This document shows positions 8,917 to 16,865 of a DNA stretch of 64,000 nucleotides, one piece after another (position 1 is the first letter of the stretch; each line of letters starts with the position of its first letter). The stretch comes from JAAFJU01 sp043764895 (GTDB lineage: Bacteria > Cyanobacteriota > Cyanobacteriia > Leptolyngbyales > Leptolyngbyaceae), in contig JAYUJY010000064.1 in NCBI GenBank assembly GCA_043764895.1, positions 1-64,000 on the forward strand, given 5' to 3'. The position numbers were made by a program, and so were the translations under genes. Under the pieces are notes generated by a model. That model made no database searches. It had not been told where the DNA came from and saw only the letters and a program-made list of their open reading frames with translations.

Positions 8917-9681
8917 ATGGGGATACTATGGGCGATCGGAATCTGTGGGGCTTGGGTCTTCAGTTTGATTGGATTGCTGGGGGCCAACGTAGGGTTTCAG
9001 GGTCTGCATCTTTCCATTTTTCAGGTGATTGGTATGGTTCTTCTTCGGACGTTTCTCCATACCGGATTATTTGTCATAGCCCATGATGCAATCCACGGGA
9101 GCCTCTGCCCGAATCGTCCCGCCCTGAATGCAAGAATTGGGCATTTGATGCTTGGGTTATATGCATTTCTGCCCTATGATAAAAGCTATACTAATCATTG
9201 GATGCATCATTACTATCCGGCACAAGTTTGTGATCCAGATTTCCATGATGGGCCAAATCCCCATCCGGTTCTTTGGTATTTCAACTTCATGGCTGAGTAT
9301 TTACCCTTGACTCAGTTCCTGGTCTTTGTGACTGGATGGATGGGGCTACTGTTTGTGGCGGTTCAAGTCTGTGGAGTTCACTGGGAAAACGTTGTTCTGT
9401 TTTGGGTTTTACCCTTGATTCTCAGTTCAATCCAGTTGTTCTTCTTCGGAACCTATTTGCCCCATCGGGGTCCGCATCCTGTCGTGTCCCATTCCGATCG
9501 CCAATCTCACCGTGCTCACACTTCTAATTATCCGATAATTGTGTCATTTTTGACCTGTTATCATTTTGGATATCATTGGGAACATCACGAATACCCCCGA
9601 GTTCCCTGGTATCAGCTACCCTCAGTCCACTTTAACAAACGACGGAACTTAGTAATCGATCATGTTAATGCAAGTAAATGA
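8917..9681 (+). CDS. crtW: CrtW-type beta-carotene ketolase
   Basis: About 254 aa from the ATG at 8917; an in-frame TTG at 8908 would add three residues. It is a membrane-bound di-iron enzyme of the fatty-acid desaturase fold, with the three histidine clusters HDAIH, HWMHH and HWEHH and about four hydrophobic segments. CrtW adds 4-keto groups to beta-carotene, giving echinenone and canthaxanthin. These ketocarotenoids are the ligands required by OCP, which explains its position between ocp and frp. Its last 20 bases overlap the frp start, suggesting translational coupling. CrtW is distinguished from the unrelated ketolase CrtO by its histidine motifs and small size. Confidence 0.93.
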   Translation: MGILWAIGICGAWVFSLIGLLGANVGFQGLHLSIFQVIGMVLLRTFLHTGLFVIAHDAIHGSLCPNRPALNARIGHLMLGLYAFLPYDKSYTNHWMHHYYPAQVCDPDFHDGPNPHPVLWYFNFMAEYLPLTQFLVFVTGWMGLLFVAVQVCGVHWENVVLFWVLPLILSSIQLFFFGTYLPHRGPHPVVSHSDRQSHRAHTSNYPIIVSFLTCYHFGYHWEHHEYPRVPWYQLPSVHFNKRRNLVIDHVNASK

Positions 9682-9994
9682 GATGGGTTGGTCAGAGGTC
9701 GAGCTAGACATCGTTCAGGTTTCGTTTAAGGCGGCTTACGATCGTGAGATTGCAGCTTTAATAGAAGAGGTTCGTCAGCAGGCCATTGAGATTGTTGAAA
9801 TTGATCACATGTGGCGACTGCATGACTTTTTGAGTGCTAGACGACATGATGTCGAGGGTAAATATGACCATAGTGATGCAGGTCTCTTATTTGTATTTGC
9901 ACGGCTAGTCAAAGAAAAATGGATTAAGGTGTCTGAATTGGAAGGATTGGAGAAATCTAAGTTGTCCAAGATTTCGGCGCTGGCTCGGATGTAA
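9662..9994 (+). CDS. frp: Fluorescence recovery protein (FRP)
   Basis: A 110-aa, mainly helical protein. It matches the FRP family in length and in the core IDHMWRLHDFLSARRHDVEGKYD, which contains the conserved tryptophan, aspartate and arginine residues of the active face, and in the C-terminal LSKISALARM. FRP binds the C-terminal domain of photoactivated OCP, speeds its return to the orange form and detaches it from the phycobilisome, so ending photoprotection. The ATG lies 20 bp inside crtW. An alternative ATG at 9668 would shorten it by two residues. Presence of FRP supports an OCP1-type partner, since other OCP clades do not need it. Confidence 0.96.
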   Translation: MLMQVNEMGWSEVELDIVQVSFKAAYDREIAALIEEVRQQAIEIVEIDHMWRLHDFLSARRHDVEGKYDHSDAGLLFVFARLVKEKWIKVSELEGLEKSKLSKISALARM

Positions 9995-10071
9995 GATGTG
10001 AAGGAACGATCGCAAAAGTAATGTTGACGCATGTCCGATCGTGAATCCTTAAAATCGAGAGTCCGACCGCT

Positions 10072-11313
10072 GTGGCACAGGTTATTTTTGACAATGTTTA
10101 TAAGAGCTTTCCCACCCACATTGGCCCTAGTGAGCCTGCGGCGAGTAATGCTCAACCCCTGAGTGAGCAAGTTCGAGGTAGAGCAGTGCTTCGATCGATT
10201 AATCTGCGAATCCATGACGGCGAGTTTATGGTGCTGGTGGGTCCGTCGGGTTGTGGGAAGAGTACGCTGCTGCGAATGATTGCAGGTCTTGAAGAAGTGA
10301 CGGGCGGGACCATTTCGGTGGGCGATCGGGTGGTGAATCAACTCCCGCCGAAGGATCGAGACATTGCCATGGTTTTTCAAAGCTATGCACTCTACCCGCA
10401 TCTAACAGTGTACGACAATTTGGCTTTCGGCCTTCGGCGAGCAGCGGTGCAGCGTGAATTAGGCATGATGCCTCAAGGGTTGGAGACGTGGTTGGTGGAG
10501 ATGAGTCGAGTATTGCCTCGGCGGTTTCGCTACGTGACCCCTCGGGAAGAGGAAATCGATCGGCGGATTCTGATCGTCGCGCAGTCGTTACAAATTGAAG
10601 ATTTATTGAACCGATTGCCCAAGCAGCTTTCTGGCGGGCAAATGCAGCGAGTGGCCTTGGGTCGTGCTATTGCTCGTAATCCACAGGTCTTTCTAATGGA
10701 CGAGCCGTTGTCTAATCTTGACGCAAAGCTGCGCGCCGAGACCCGATCGGAAATTGTCAAACTCCAGCGGAAACTAAAAACCACGACGGTCTATGTGACG
10801 CACGATCAGACCGAAGCTATGACCATGGGCGATCGGATTGCGGTCTTAAACAACGGCCAAATTCAGCAACTAGCGACGCCGCTGGAGTTGTACAACCGTC
10901 CGGTCAATCGATTTGTCGCGCAGTTCATTGGGTCGCCGCCGATGAATTTTATTCCAGTGCAGGTTCGATCGCCGTTATTGATTCAAGGGCTTGGAGACTT
11001 TCGGATGACGCTAAGCGAATCTTGGGAGACAGCCCTGAGCGGCTACGACGGCCAATCAGTAGACCTGGGAATTCGACCTGAGCATCTCAGCTACAGCGTC
11101 CCCGCGCCCAAAAACCTACCCATCACGGTGGAATTAACCGAAGCCTTAGGCAGCGAAACCTACGTGTATGGGAGCTTTGAGGGAACCCCGATCGTCGCAA
11201 AAATTGACAGCGATCGGCAGGTCCAAGTGGGAGACCTAATTTGGCTAGCGGTCAATCCAGAGAAATATCATTTGTTCGATCCAGCCACAGGATTGGCTGT
11301 GCGATCGAGGTAG
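10072..11313 (+). CDS. MalK/UgpC-like ABC transporter ATPase with an inserted segment
   Basis: A 413-aa ATPase with GTG start. Walker A is GPSGCGKST, the Q-loop lies in MVFQSYALYPH, the signature is LSGGQMQRVALGRA, Walker B is VFLMDEPLSNLD, and the switch histidine is in TVYVTHDQTEAM. Residues after about 290 form a TOBE/MOP regulatory domain ending IWLAVNPEKYHLFD. This is the CUT1 type that energises sugar, polyol or compatible-solute uptake. Between LAFGLRR and the EEIDRRI helix there is an extra stretch of about 35 residues (GMMPQGLETWLVEM...RFRYVTPRE) not found in typical MalK. No permease or binding protein is nearby, so it may serve several sugar transporters. Confidence 0.9.
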   Translation: MAQVIFDNVYKSFPTHIGPSEPAASNAQPLSEQVRGRAVLRSINLRIHDGEFMVLVGPSGCGKSTLLRMIAGLEEVTGGTISVGDRVVNQLPPKDRDIAMVFQSYALYPHLTVYDNLAFGLRRAAVQRELGMMPQGLETWLVEMSRVLPRRFRYVTPREEEIDRRILIVAQSLQIEDLLNRLPKQLSGGQMQRVALGRAIARNPQVFLMDEPLSNLDAKLRAETRSEIVKLQRKLKTTTVYVTHDQTEAMTMGDRIAVLNNGQIQQLATPLELYNRPVNRFVAQFIGSPPMNFIPVQVRSPLLIQGLGDFRMTLSESWETALSGYDGQSVDLGIRPEHLSYSVPAPKNLPITVELTEALGSETYVYGSFEGTPIVAKIDSDRQVQVGDLIWLAVNPEKYHLFDPATGLAVRSR

Positions 11314-11324
11314 GGTTCCAACGC

Positions 11325-11693
11325 CTAGACAGGCTGAATTTTCGCCAACTGGGCTCTCAGAATCTCCTGAACCCAGCGCTTACTATTGTCCACATTCACA
11401 ACGATCCGTTTAAACGTTCCGTCATTGAGATCAAGTGTCATATGGTCCGACTGCGGCGTAATGTACCAAAACTCGCAGCCTGCTCGGGTAAAAAAAGTCC
11501 CTGCCTTAATAATTCCCGGAAGATAATTACCCGGTGCGCGCCATTCGTCCCAGTGCATTGTTGCGACTTCAGGAATGGCCGCCACAATATGCTGAAGGGG
11601 AATACTCATGAGGTCGCCGGGATGAGCAGACCATATGCGTTCCCAAGTATTGAAGCGGATTTCAAGGCGATCGTTCAGAATCGCAAGTTTCAT
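11325..11693 (-). CDS. Conserved hypothetical protein, 122 aa
   Basis: I do not recognise a characterised family. The protein begins MKLAILNDRLEIRFNTWERIW, continues with a beta-rich pattern (GTFFTRAGCEFWYIT, MTLDLNDGTFKRIVVNVDN) and ends in a helix (RWVQEILRAQL). This is compatible with a small PH-like fold, but that is only a guess from strand and helix pattern. No signal peptide or membrane segment is seen. It is convergent with the ABC ATPase gene, with 11 bp between the stops. Length, codon use and HIP1-like words match neighbouring genes, which supports it being real. Confidence 0.65.
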   Translation of the reverse strand: MKLAILNDRLEIRFNTWERIWSAHPGDLMSIPLQHIVAAIPEVATMHWDEWRAPGNYLPGIIKAGTFFTRAGCEFWYITPQSDHMTLDLNDGTFKRIVVNVDNSKRWVQEILRAQLAKIQPV

Positions 11694-11912
11694 GGGTTTT
11701 ACTTAAGATCAGAAAGTTTCAGCTAGCTATTTTAAAGGATGTAGGACCGTCCGTGGTGCTAAACGCCAAATCTCGCCCTAAACTTAACGGGCCGTAACGG
11801 GCCTTAATGAGCCTCAGTCAAAAGTCACCGGGGAACACCGATTTTTAGGGTTCTTTATTGTTAAAATTTGATTACGAACGTTAGAGATTTCAGCAAGGGA
11901 CGGAAAACGACT

Positions 11913-13076
11913 ATGGGTCGAATTGGGGTTTTGCTACTAAATCTTGGAGGACCGGACTGTCTTGAAGATGTCCGTCCCTTTTTGTATAACCTATTTTCCG
12001 ACCCGGAGATTATTCGACTTCCGGTGCCATGGTTGCAAAGTCCATTGGCGTGGTTGATTTCGACCTTGCGATCGGGCAAGTCGATGGAAAATTATAAGAA
12101 AATCGGGGGCGGATCGCCCTTGCGGCGCATCACCGAAGAACAAGGTGCCGCCCTCGCCGCCCTGTTAAAATCGCGCGGTATAGAATCGACCATCTACATC
12201 GGAATGCGCTACTGGCACCCGTTCACCGAAGAAGCCGTCGCCCAAATCAAGCGTGACAAGCCCGATAAACTCGTCATTTTGCCGCTATACCCACACTTTT
12301 CTATCAGCACCAGCGGCTCCAGTTTCCGGGTGCTAGAACGGATGTGGGCCGCCGATCCAGACTTGCAGGCGATTCCTTACACTGTCATTCCCTCTTGGTA
12401 CGACCATCCCGGCTATGTGGATGCCATGGCGAAGATGATCGAAGGAAAACTTGACAGCGTTCCTAACCCCGATAAAGCGCACATTTTTTTTAGCGCCCAT
12501 GGCGTTCCGGTGAGCTACGTCGAAGAAGCGGGCGACCCGTATCAACGCGAGATTGAGGGCTGTGCCAAGCTTATTATGAAGCGCCTGAATCGATCGAATG
12601 ACTACACCCTCGCTTATCAGAGCCGGGTCGGTCCGGTGGAGTGGCTTCAGCCCTACACCGACGTCGCTATTAAAGAATTAGCAGCGAACGGCGTTGAAGA
12701 ACTTGTGGTGATTCCGATTAGCTTTGTCTCAGAGCACATCGAGACCCTGGAAGAAATCGATCAAGAATATCGTGAAGTCGCGGAAGAAGCCGGAATTCAT
12801 GTGTTTGCGCGGGTTCCTGCCATGGACACGGATCCGACCTTTATTCAAGCTCTGGGGGATTTGGTGGCTCAAGCCATGATTGACGCCCCCATTACGTTTG
12901 GTGAAACCATCCAACCTGCCGACAACACAAAGTTCTATCCGCAAGAGCGATGGGAGTGGGGTCTGACTACCTCAGCCGAAGTGTGGAACGGTCGTTTGGC
13001 GATGTTGGGTATTTTGGGGCTGATTGCAGAACTTCTCGCTGGGCAAGGGCCGCTCCATTCGATCGGCTTTCTGTAA
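11913..13076 (+). CDS. hemH: Ferrochelatase with C-terminal light-harvesting-like (CAB/Hlip) segment
   Basis: About 387 aa from the ATG at 11913 (MGRIGVLLLNLGGPD); the frame extends 15 codons upstream but without a better start. The chelatase domain shows LNLGGPDCLEDVRPFL, FSAHGVPVSYVEEAGDPY with the metal-site histidine, and YQSRVGPVEWLQPYT. It inserts iron into protoporphyrin IX to give haem. After residue 330 comes a linker and a single membrane helix with the chlorophyll-binding motif EVWNGRLAMLGILGLI. This Hlip-like tail is characteristic of cyanobacterial and plastid type II ferrochelatases and is linked to pigment-dependent control and thylakoid placement. Confidence 0.97.
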   Translation: MGRIGVLLLNLGGPDCLEDVRPFLYNLFSDPEIIRLPVPWLQSPLAWLISTLRSGKSMENYKKIGGGSPLRRITEEQGAALAALLKSRGIESTIYIGMRYWHPFTEEAVAQIKRDKPDKLVILPLYPHFSISTSGSSFRVLERMWAADPDLQAIPYTVIPSWYDHPGYVDAMAKMIEGKLDSVPNPDKAHIFFSAHGVPVSYVEEAGDPYQREIEGCAKLIMKRLNRSNDYTLAYQSRVGPVEWLQPYTDVAIKELAANGVEELVVIPISFVSEHIETLEEIDQEYREVAEEAGIHVFARVPAMDTDPTFIQALGDLVAQAMIDAPITFGETIQPADNTKFYPQERWEWGLTTSAEVWNGRLAMLGILGLIAELLAGQGPLHSIGFL

Positions 13077-13137
13077 CACTCCCGTCTGTAGCACTCCATT
13101 AATAGAGATTCACTACAATTCACTACAACTAATCCCT

Positions 13138-13962
13138 ATGACGATCGTCCACCCGTCGCCTGAACTCGTTGCATCGATCGCTGTGCCAGTCCTGTCCTTA
13201 CCGGACCACACTCAGCTTCCAGACTCTGATGGCATTTTTGTGAAAAACTTCCAAGAACATCCCCAAAGCCTCTTGCTGACGAGTTCTATTCGTCCGGTCT
13301 TGGAGGCGCTTCATCCGGATGGTCAGTATTGCATTGGTCAAGACAGTGGAATTTATTGGCGGCTGACTGACCCACCTCAGAAAGGTGCAGAGGCTCCAGA
13401 TTGGTTTTACGTCCCCAACGTGCCGCCGCTACTGAAAGGGGTAGGACGGCGATCGTACGTCATGTGGAAAGAAATCATGGTGCCGTTGATCGCCATTGAA
13501 TTCGTGAGTGGCAATGGATCGGAAGAACGCGACACCACGTCACCTTTTTCGAGTGATACGGCCAAAGCCGGGAAATTTTGGGTCTACGAACAGGCCATTC
13601 GGATTCCGTTCTATGCCATTTACGAGGTGTCTAAAGCGTCAGTAGAGGTCTACATGCTAGTCGCCAATCATTATCAAAAATGTAGCCCCAACGATCGAGG
13701 TCACTACCCGATTCCACCCTTAGGCGTTGAACTGGGAATTTGGCAAGGCGTGGAGGCGAATCAAGACCTGCCTTGGCTGCGGTGGTGGGACAGCGAAGGG
13801 AATTTATTACTGTCGGGCGATGAGCGTGCTGACCAGGAAAAAGAACGGGGCGATCAAGAGAAACAGAGGGGCGATCAAGAGAAACAGAGGGCTGACGAAC
13901 AACAACAACGGGCCGATCGCTTGGCGGCACAGCTTAAAGCTTTAGGAATTAAGGCAGACTGA
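13138..13962 (+). CDS. Uma2 family (DUF820) putative endonuclease with charged repeat tail
   Basis: About 274 aa from the ATG at 13138. It has a PD-(D/E)XK-like core of the Uma2/DUF820 family: DWFYVPNVPP supplies the acidic residue, IAIEFVSGNGSEERD and the GKFWVYEQAIRIPFYAIYEV block supply the rest. The family is strongly expanded in cyanobacteria and its cellular role is unclear. The last 45 residues are a hydrophilic repeat (DQEKERGDQEKQRGDQEKQR) ending in a leucine-containing helix, probably a coiled coil. The DNA behind it holds two exact 21-bp tandem units at 13849-13869 and 13870-13890. A partial dispersed repeat follows. Confidence 0.85.
   Translation: MTIVHPSPELVASIAVPVLSLPDHTQLPDSDGIFVKNFQEHPQSLLLTSSIRPVLEALHPDGQYCIGQDSGIYWRLTDPPQKGAEAPDWFYVPNVPPLLKGVGRRSYVMWKEIMVPLIAIEFVSGNGSEERDTTSPFSSDTAKAGKFWVYEQAIRIPFYAIYEVSKASVEVYMLVANHYQKCSPNDRGHYPIPPLGVELGIWQGVEANQDLPWLRWWDSEGNLLLSGDERADQEKERGDQEKQRGDQEKQRADEQQQRADRLAAQLKALGIKAD
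13849..13890 (+). repeat. Two exact 21-bp tandem units inside the Uma2 gene
   Basis: The unit GGCGATCAAGAGAAACAGAG+G occurs twice in tandem, in frame, and encodes GDQEKQR twice. A third, divergent unit precedes it. Unit number could vary between strains and alter the coiled-coil length. Confidence 0.85.
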
Positions 13963-13989
13963 TTGTTTTTCGTTTAAATCATCTAACGA

Positions 13990-14137
13990 TCCAACTTCTT
14001 CTCGTTGGGTTTGGGGCACGGCGAGCCATGCCCCTACAGATCCGGGTTCCAGAGACCGTAGGGGCATGGCCATGCCGTGCCCCAAACCTAACGAAGAGGT
14101 TCTGAATACCTGGCTTATTTACGTCGCATGGTACTAG
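13990..14137 (-). mobile_element. MITE-like dispersed element, partial copy
   Basis: This copy has the palindromic core (CTCGTTGGGTTTGGGGCACG and CCGTGCCCCAAACCTAACGA) and a complete right terminus GGTTCTGAATACCTGGCTTA followed by TTTACGtCGCATGGTACTAG. It lacks the other arm and terminus. Judged by its arm type it is inverted relative to the copies at 2266 and 56725. It lies between the convergent Uma2 and chpX genes. Confidence 0.72.
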
Positions 14138-14157
14138 TCAGGTCTTTTGCGTCTGAA

Positions 14158-15288
14158 TCATGACTTTATTTGCACCTGATCCAACTGTGATCCGGAGTTC
14201 ATCAGTCGATCGATCCATGCTTTAAAGTGAGTTCGGTTTTCTAGAATTTGCTGGGGTTCTGTGGTGTCCAGTGCGTTTGGGCAGAGTCCTAGCATCGCCG
14301 CACTGGTCACACAAAACATTGATTTCTGAAAGCTCGTGATAATTTTAACGCTAAGATCCGTTTCACCTCGGCTGAAGGTTTTGTAATATTCAAGGAGATA
14401 GTCGGGCAAATACCGCACCATATCTTTTGCCACCAGCGTCGGAGGAACGCCTGCACTTCCGGCTGGGATCGGATCTGCATACAGCGCGCCATAGATAAAA
14501 TCGCTTTTATCCCCCGGAAGCTGCTGGGCTTGTGCGTTGTAAGACAGGATGCCCATGAAAGGGAGCGATCGAAAAAACACCGCTTCGACATAAGGAACGG
14601 CGGTATCCATCAAAAACGTCAATCCAGCCGATTTGGGTAAAATATCGTAGGACTTTCCATCAATCTCAACCGTGTAATAAATTGGCACCGCCGCCGCCGC
14701 CACGAGTTCATCGCGCACATGATGAATGACATCGCGAATAGTCGTAATTTTACCTGCAACCCGCAGCGAGTCCATCACCAAAAACATCTCACTCATAATG
14801 TCCCAAAATTGCCCCAGTGCTCGGGTATAGCAGAGTTGACGAACCTGTTCGAGCAGGAAATCCGGAGAGAGTTTGACGAGTCCTTGAATGAGGAGATTGC
14901 CTTGAGTTTTTGCCGCGATCGCCTTATTAGCAAGTTCTACAAATTCTGGCGTGTCGAGATAAGCGTCTAAACCGCCGCCGCCGTGATACATCATGCCTCT
15001 CATGCAGTATTCAGCAAACTCGTAGTTGATCCGATCGTGGCCCCAATGATGAAGCAGTTTTGACCAAGACCCGTCGCCGTTCATGTACTTATAGAACGGA
15101 AACAAAACAAGAAACTGCGTATCTGCGATGTAGCGCAAATTGATGGAATAGGCTTGAATCACATGACCATAGCTTTCGAGAATCCCAATAACTTCCAAAA
15201 AATTGATCGGATCTTCAGGTAACAATCCATCTGCATTTTCAAGACGGCGCAGAATATCTTCGTAGGGATAAGGTTTATTAGAGACCAT
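14158..15288 (-). CDS. chpX: CO2 hydration protein ChpX (CupB)
   Basis: A 376-aa soluble protein of the CO2-hydration family associated with specialised NDH-1 complexes. Recognisable blocks are KLLHHWGHDRINYEFAEYCM, the glycine-rich MMYHGGGGLDAYLDTPEF, LLEQVRQLCYTRALGQFWDI and SFQKSMFCVTSAAMLGLCP. ChpX/CupB and ChpY/CupA convert CO2 to bicarbonate on the cytoplasmic side, driven by NDH-1 electron and proton flow. I choose ChpX over ChpY because of the short length, the adjacent ndhF-ndhD pair divergent from ccmK as in Nostoc-type genomes, and the absence of a cupS-like gene; the assignment to the constitutive (ChpX) branch is an inference. Confidence 0.87.
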   Translation of the reverse strand: MVSNKPYPYEDILRRLENADGLLPEDPINFLEVIGILESYGHVIQAYSINLRYIADTQFLVLFPFYKYMNGDGSWSKLLHHWGHDRINYEFAEYCMRGMMYHGGGGLDAYLDTPEFVELANKAIAAKTQGNLLIQGLVKLSPDFLLEQVRQLCYTRALGQFWDIMSEMFLVMDSLRVAGKITTIRDVIHHVRDELVAAAAVPIYYTVEIDGKSYDILPKSAGLTFLMDTAVPYVEAVFFRSLPFMGILSYNAQAQQLPGDKSDFIYGALYADPIPAGSAGVPPTLVAKDMVRYLPDYLLEYYKTFSRGETDLSVKIITSFQKSMFCVTSAAMLGLCPNALDTTEPQQILENRTHFKAWIDRLMNSGSQLDQVQIKS

Positions 15289-15338
15289 AGTGAAATCCTA
15301 ATCGGTGTTTTAAATGAATATTGACTCATCGTTAGACT

Positions 15339-16838
15339 CTATTCATTCACTATCAATCCCGGTGTCAATCCCTGAACCATCGCCGTGGAAGTCACCTCAG
15401 TCCACTGCAACATCCAACTTGGCGTCAATCCCAACACCACAATCAACACCGCTAAGACGAATCCCGGTGCCCGATCGCTCCACGTCACCACAGGCAAATC
15501 GGTGTATTCAACCGGAAGTCGCCCGAAGAAAGTTTTGTTAACTAAAAGTAGAAAATACACCGCCGTCAGACCCGTGCCAATCATACAGAGCAACGTCTGA
15601 GCCGGATACGCGGCAAAGCTGCCTCGGAAGATGAGGAATTCTGAAATAAACCCGACCATTCCCGGCATTCCCGCAGAGGCCATCACGCCCAAAACCATTA
15701 AGTTTCCAATAATCGGCAAACCTCGCTCAGGATTCAGCAAACCCTTCAGCACATTAATATCCCGCGTTCCTGTTTTCTTATAAATCACCCCAACTAACAC
15801 AAACAGCAGCCCCGAAATCAACCCATGGGCCACCATCTGAAACACGGCCCCCACGATCGCCACAGGCGTCGCCGCCGCTGCCGCCAAGAGTACAAAACCC
15901 ATGTGGCCGATCGAGCTATAAGCCACCATCTTTTTCATATCCGTCTGAGCAATAGCCGCCAACGCCCCAAAAAGCACGCTTACCACCGCCCACCAGGCAA
16001 ACCAAGGCGCAGCCACCACCCAAGCCTCAGGAAATAAACCCAAACCAAACCGAAGCAACCCATAGGTTCCGAGCTTCAACAGCACGCCTGCAAGCAACAC
16101 CGAAATGGGGGTTGAGGCTTCGACGTGGGCATCGGGAAGCCAGGTATGGAAGGGGAATAAGGGGATTTTTATTCCAAACCCAACAACGATCGCCCCTAGC
16201 AAAATTAACTGCGCTTCGATCGGCAACCCTTGGCTCAACTGCGGATTGTATTCAAACGTCGTCGCCCCGCTCAGCCAGGTCAGCCCCAAGAATCCCGCCA
16301 ACACCAAAATTCCTGAAATCGCGGTGTAAATCAAAAACTTCGTTCCAGCATAGCCCCGCCGGACACCCCCCCAAACGCTAATCAGTAAATACAGCGGAAT
16401 CAGTTCTAGCTCATAAAACAAGAAGAACAAAAGAAGATTTTGGGCTAAAAAAGCTCCCGCAACGCCTGCATTTAGCGCAAAAATCATGGCGTAATACAGC
16501 TTAGGCCGAATCACCGTTTCCGGCGTGATATAAATCGCAACCACCGTCAGCAAACCATTCAAGATCAGCAGTAAAAGCGACAATCCATCGACTCCCAAAT
16601 GGTAGTTGAGTCCTAGCTCTTGGACCCAAGGAAGGTTCTCAATAAATTGTAGCCCTGCGATCGTCGGATCAAACCGAGCCAAAATCCACAGCGTCATGGC
16701 AAATAACGCCCCCCCGATCGTCAAGGCCGTCGTCTTAATAAACTTTGCGTCTGACGGCAGAAACGCCACCAGCATCGCCGCCGCGATCGGAATCAAAATC
16801 AACGCACTCAACATTATCAACCTGCTCTCCGCATCCAT
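15339..16838 (-). CDS. ndhD4: NAD(P)H-quinone oxidoreductase subunit NdhD (NdhD4 type)
   Basis: A 499-aa polytopic membrane protein with about 14 hydrophobic segments. It shows the chain 4 proton-pumping signatures FFLFYELELIPLYLLISVWG with its key glutamate, FPFHTWLPDAHVEASTPISV, and TDMKKMVAYSSIGHMGFVLL with two lysines. It belongs to the NDH-1 complex. Its place between ndhF and chpX marks it as the CO2-uptake form of NdhD (D3/D4) rather than the respiratory D1/D2 form. The gene is 50 bp downstream of... chpX in map order, but upstream of it in transcription, and begins 27 bp after the ndhF stop, so the three genes form one operon. Confidence 0.92.
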   Translation of the reverse strand: MDAESRLIMLSALILIPIAAAMLVAFLPSDAKFIKTTALTIGGALFAMTLWILARFDPTIAGLQFIENLPWVQELGLNYHLGVDGLSLLLLILNGLLTVVAIYITPETVIRPKLYYAMIFALNAGVAGAFLAQNLLLFFLFYELELIPLYLLISVWGGVRRGYAGTKFLIYTAISGILVLAGFLGLTWLSGATTFEYNPQLSQGLPIEAQLILLGAIVVGFGIKIPLFPFHTWLPDAHVEASTPISVLLAGVLLKLGTYGLLRFGLGLFPEAWVVAAPWFAWWAVVSVLFGALAAIAQTDMKKMVAYSSIGHMGFVLLAAAAATPVAIVGAVFQMVAHGLISGLLFVLVGVIYKKTGTRDINVLKGLLNPERGLPIIGNLMVLGVMASAGMPGMVGFISEFLIFRGSFAAYPAQTLLCMIGTGLTAVYFLLLVNKTFFGRLPVEYTDLPVVTWSDRAPGFVLAVLIVVLGLTPSWMLQWTEVTSTAMVQGLTPGLIVNE

Positions 16839-16865
16839 TAAAACCCTAAAGCTAAAACCCTAAAG

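Noticed and set aside
11241..11726. 161-aa plus-strand ORF overlapping the 122-aa minus-strand gene
   Set aside because: It overlaps the ABC ATPase end and lies antisense to a better gene candidate; residue composition is not protein-like.
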